Origin: Rhodobacter xanthinilyticus | GTDB taxonomy: Bacteria > Pseudomonadota > Alphaproteobacteria > Rhodobacterales > Rhodobacteraceae | DNA length: 64,000 nucleotides | Assembly: GCF_001856665.1 (NCBI RefSeq) | Contig: NZ_CP017781.1 | Span: 930,001 to 994,000 of the forward strand | Direction of reading: 5' to 3' | Shown here: positions 61,406 to 64,000 of the stretch, piece after piece | How positions within the stretch are numbered: the first letter of the stretch is position 1 | How the letters are laid out: each line of letters begins with the position of its first letter | Translations under genes and position numbers: made by a program | The notes under the pieces: model-generated | Seen by the model: only the letters and a program-made list of their open reading frames with translations | Told to the model about the DNA's origin: nothing | Databases searched by the model: none

Positions 61406-62914
61406 ATGGCCGATCTGCTGACCCGCGAGGAGTATCACGCGCTCGCGCGCACCCTTTGCTTGCCGCAAAACGCCTTCATCGACGGCAGTTTCCGCCCGGC
61501 GCTCTCGGGCGAGACCTTCGAGACCGCGAACCCCGCGACCGGCGCGGTGCTGGGCACGGTGGCGGCTTGCGGCGCGGCGGATGTCGATTTCGCCGTCTCG
61601 AAGGCGCGCGAGGCGTTTGACGACGGGCGCTGGGCGAAGCTGCCGCCCGGCGCGCGCAAGGAGGTGCTGATCCGGCTGGCCAAGCTGATGACGCGCAACG
61701 CGCGCGAGCTGGCGGTGATGGAGAGCCTCGAGAGCGGCAAGACGATCTTCGATTGCGAGACGGTCGATGTGCCCGAGGCGATTCATGTGATCAAATGGCA
61801 TGCCGAGCTGATCGACAAGATCTACGATCAGGTGGCCCCCGCCTCCGACGCGCATCTCGCGATGGTGCTGCGCGAGCCGGTGGGGGTGGTGGGGCTGGTT
61901 CTGCCGTGGAATTTCCCGCTGCTGATGCTGGCGTGGAAGATCGGCCCGGCCTTGGCCGCGGGCTGTTCGGTGGTGGTCAAACCCGCCGCCGAGACCTCGC
62001 TGAGCGCGCTGCGGGTGGCGGAGCTCGCGCATCAGGCGGGCCTGCCGCGCGGCGTTTTCAACGTGGTGACGGGGGGCGGCGCCGAGGTGGGCGAGCCGCT
62101 CGGCCGGCACCCCGGCGTCGACATGGTGTCCTTCACCGGCTCGACGCGGACGGGGCGGCGCTTTCTGCACTATTCGGCCGACAGCAACCTCAAGGAGGTG
62201 GTGCTGGAGCTGGGCGGCAAGAACCCCTGCATCGTTCTGGACGACGCCGAGAACCTCGATGCGGTGGCGGGCCATGTCGTCCAGGGCGCGTTTTGGAACA
62301 TGGGCGAGAATTGCTCGGCGGCCTCGCGGCTGATCGTGCAGCGCGGCGTCAAGGCGCGGCTCTTGGAGCACATCGCGGCGCATCTGCGCGAATGGGTCGT
62401 GGGCGACCCGCTCGACCCGGCGGTGCGGGTGGGCGCGCTGATCTCGAAGGCGCATTTTGCCAAGGTTTGCAGCTACCTGGAGGCTTGCAAGGAGGAAAGG
62501 GTCGTGCTGGGCGGCAAGGTGATCGCGGAGGGCTTTGTCGAGCCGACGGTGGTTGAAGTCTCCTCGGCCGGCTCGAAACTGGCGAGCGAGGAGATCTTCG
62601 GCCCGATCCTGAGCGTGATCGAAGTGGCGAGTTTCGAGGAGGCCATCGCGGTGGCGAATGCGACCGACTACGGGCTGAGCGCCTCGATCTTCACCGCCAA
62701 CGGCAAGCGGGCCTTGCGCGGGGCGCGGGCGCTGCGGGCGGGCACGGTGACGGTCAACAGCTTCGGCGAGGGCGATATTTCGACGCCCTTTGGCGGCTAC
62801 AAGCAATCGGGCTTCGGCGGGCGCGACAATGGCATCCACGCGCATGACCAATATACGCAGCTCAAGACGATCTGGCTCGATCTGACCGATCCGGCCGACA
62901 GCTCGCTCGATTGA
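61406..62914 (+). CDS. NAD(P)-dependent aldehyde dehydrogenase
   Basis: A 502-residue ALDH. Glu268 (VVLELGGKNP) and nucleophile Cys303 (NMGENCSAASR) are in place; FTGSTRTGRRFL is the cofactor loop and PWNFPLLMLAWK the oxyanion-side motif. Closest in feel to PuuC/betaine-aldehyde types, so it might oxidise 2-ketoglutarate semialdehyde or an amino-aldehyde. ATG 61406 is 2 bases past the previous stop, and GGAAGGG is the ribosome site. Confidence 0.88.
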   Translation: MADLLTREEYHALARTLCLPQNAFIDGSFRPALSGETFETANPATGAVLGTVAACGAADVDFAVSKAREAFDDGRWAKLPPGARKEVLIRLAKLMTRNARELAVMESLESGKTIFDCETVDVPEAIHVIKWHAELIDKIYDQVAPASDAHLAMVLREPVGVVGLVLPWNFPLLMLAWKIGPALAAGCSVVVKPAAETSLSALRVAELAHQAGLPRGVFNVVTGGGAEVGEPLGRHPGVDMVSFTGSTRTGRRFLHYSADSNLKEVVLELGGKNPCIVLDDAENLDAVAGHVVQGAFWNMGENCSAASRLIVQRGVKARLLEHIAAHLREWVVGDPLDPAVRVGALISKAHFAKVCSYLEACKEERVVLGGKVIAEGFVEPTVVEVSSAGSKLASEEIFGPILSVIEVASFEEAIAVANATDYGLSASIFTANGKRALRGARALRAGTVTVNSFGEGDISTPFGGYKQSGFGGRDNGIHAHDQYTQLKTIWLDLTDPADSSLD

Positions 62915-62922
62915 GGTGCGCG

Positions 62923-64000
62923 ATGAGCCGTCATGATGCGATCCGCCAGCCGCGATTCACCGGGCCTGCGGGCTGGGCCGAGATCTTGCCGCCGCGCCCG
63001 CCGCGGCCGGTGCTGACCGGCGCGCAGGGCTGCGATGTGGCGATCATCGGCGCGGGCTATGCGGGGCTGTCCGCGGCGCGGCGGCTGCGCCAGATCGAGC
63101 CGGGGCTGGCCGTCACGCTGCTTGAGGCGGGGCGTCTGGCCGAGGGCGGCACCGGGCGCAATTCGGGCTTCATGATCGACCTGCCGCATGAGCTGACCGC
63201 TTCGGATTACGCGGCCGGGGGCGAAAGCCGCGACCGGGTTCTGACCCGGCTGAACCGGCAGGCGATCGACTTTGCCGGGGCGGCGGCGGCGGAGTACGGC
63301 ATGGGGCCGGGCGCCTTCCAGCGCCGCGGCAAGGTGAACGCGGCGGCGTCCGAGCGCGGCATGGCGGCCAACCGCGCCTATGCCGCGCATCTGCAAGCCC
63401 TTGGCGAAGCGCATGAAATGCTCGATGCGCAGGCGATGCGCGCGCTCACCGGCTCGGCCTATTACCAGGGCGGGCTTTACACCCCCGGCACCGCGATGTT
63501 GCAGCCGGCGGGCTATGCGCTCGGGCTTGCGGCGGGGCTCGAGGCGGCCGGCGTGCGGATCTTCGAGCGCTCCGGCGTCACGCGCCTCGAGACCGCGCCC
63601 GGGGGCTGGCGGGTTGAAACCGCGCAGGGGGTGCTGGCGGCGCAAAAGGTCATTTTGGCCACCAACGGCCATCTCGAGAGCTTCGGTTTCGCGCGCGGGC
63701 GGCTGATGCATGTGATGCTGAGCGCATGCATGAGCGCCGAGATGAGCCCCGATCAGATCCGCGCGCTCGGCGGCGCCGAGAGCTGGGGCCTGACCCCCGC
63801 CGACCCGATGGGCGCGACGGTGCGGCGCCTCGGCCCGGCCGAGGGCGGCAACCGCATCGTGATCCGTCAGGGCGCCTGTTACCGCCCCGGCATGGAGACC
63901 TCGGCCGCCGATCTGGCGCGGCTCGTGCGTGCGATGCGGGCCAAGTTCGACGCGCGCTTCCCGGGGCTTGCGGGGCAGCCCTTCGAACATTGCTGGTCGG
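62923..64000 (+). CDS. FAD-dependent amine/amino-acid oxidase (DAO family), 3' end outside window
   Basis: The open frame from ATG 62923 continues past the window end (359 codons seen). FAD loop VAIIGAGYAGLSAARRL (about 39-55) and the N-terminal block of the PuuB/GbuA-like DAO family (EGGTGRNSGFMIDLPHEL) are clear. It could oxidise a D-amino acid or amine, as HypO-type enzymes do with cis-4-hydroxy-D-proline. It begins 8 bases after the ALDH gene. Confidence 0.85.
   Translation, partial: MSRHDAIRQPRFTGPAGWAEILPPRPPRPVLTGAQGCDVAIIGAGYAGLSAARRLRQIEPGLAVTLLEAGRLAEGGTGRNSGFMIDLPHELTASDYAAGGESRDRVLTRLNRQAIDFAGAAAAEYGMGPGAFQRRGKVNAAASERGMAANRAYAAHLQALGEAHEMLDAQAMRALTGSAYYQGGLYTPGTAMLQPAGYALGLAAGLEAAGVRIFERSGVTRLETAPGGWRVETAQGVLAAQKVILATNGHLESFGFARGRLMHVMLSACMSAEMSPDQIRALGGAESWGLTPADPMGATVRRLGPAEGGNRIVIRQGACYRPGMETSAADLARLVRAMRAKFDARFPGLAGQPFEHCWS

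Overview
The window is high-GC chromosomal DNA of an alphaproteobacterium, most probably Rhodobacterales (Rhodobacter/Paracoccus relatives). I infer this from the strong GC bias at third codon positions, the monomeric NADP isocitrate dehydrogenase, DUF2948, UPF0262 and DUF2927 genes, and the order murA-DUF2948-hisD-UPF0262-infA-maf-rng-yacG. The species cannot be fixed from the sequence alone.

Layout. 1-6 kb: thioredoxin end, tRNA-Ala, fabI, YbjN-like gene, proC, CsaA-like gene, 2-hydroxyacid dehydrogenase, a KAS III-like enzyme and thymidine kinase. 6-16 kb: HTH-like protein, DEAD-box helicase, dtd, then a minus-strand stress/envelope operon (27-aa membrane peptide, XpaC, TelA, DUF2927 lipoprotein, SPFH-GYF protein, zinc-ribbon membrane protein) downstream of a pseudouridine synthase whose tail carries an in-frame 60-bp tandem repeat. 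16-26 kb: tadA, DsrE-like gene, icd, amidase, Excalibur lipoprotein, gatCA, MBL-fold hydrolase, and a Rieske oxygenase/reductase pair of the glycine betaine demethylase type. 26.4-28.5 kb: RNase P RNA, DUF302, DUF533/TerB-like gene and rpmG (L33).

28.6-36.1 kb is an iron-uptake block: two imelysin-family proteins around a di-haem oxidoreductase, a DUF1513 protein, then ExbB, two ExbDs and TonB. 36.5-47.3 kb holds tRNA-Thr, a small gene plus murA, hisD, infA, maf, rng and yacG, with a SnoaL-GNAT-nitrilase trio placed before infA, then a CoA-transferase pair and tRNA-Phe.

47.4-54.6 kb is an island of visibly lower GC just after tRNA-Phe. It holds an acyltransferase gene broken by a one-base frameshift, four overlapping tail-fibre-like genes, and a pile of truncated IS5- and IS256-family elements. 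I see no integrase, so I read it as a decayed prophage or phage-derived cassette. 54.8-64 kb returns to host-like sequence: DUF5368, a Tat-exported sulfide:quinone oxidoreductase-like flavoprotein with a possible SqrR/BigR-type operator, a four-gene cluster of unknown function (with a 13-G tract), and a DHDPS-family/aldehyde dehydrogenase/FAD oxidase operon resembling hydroxyproline catabolism, cut by the window end.

Across the window, intergenic spaces carry two families of palindromic repeats, the longest with a conserved GGATATTT...CATCGTTGAA arm. No CRISPR array, rRNA or replication origin was seen.
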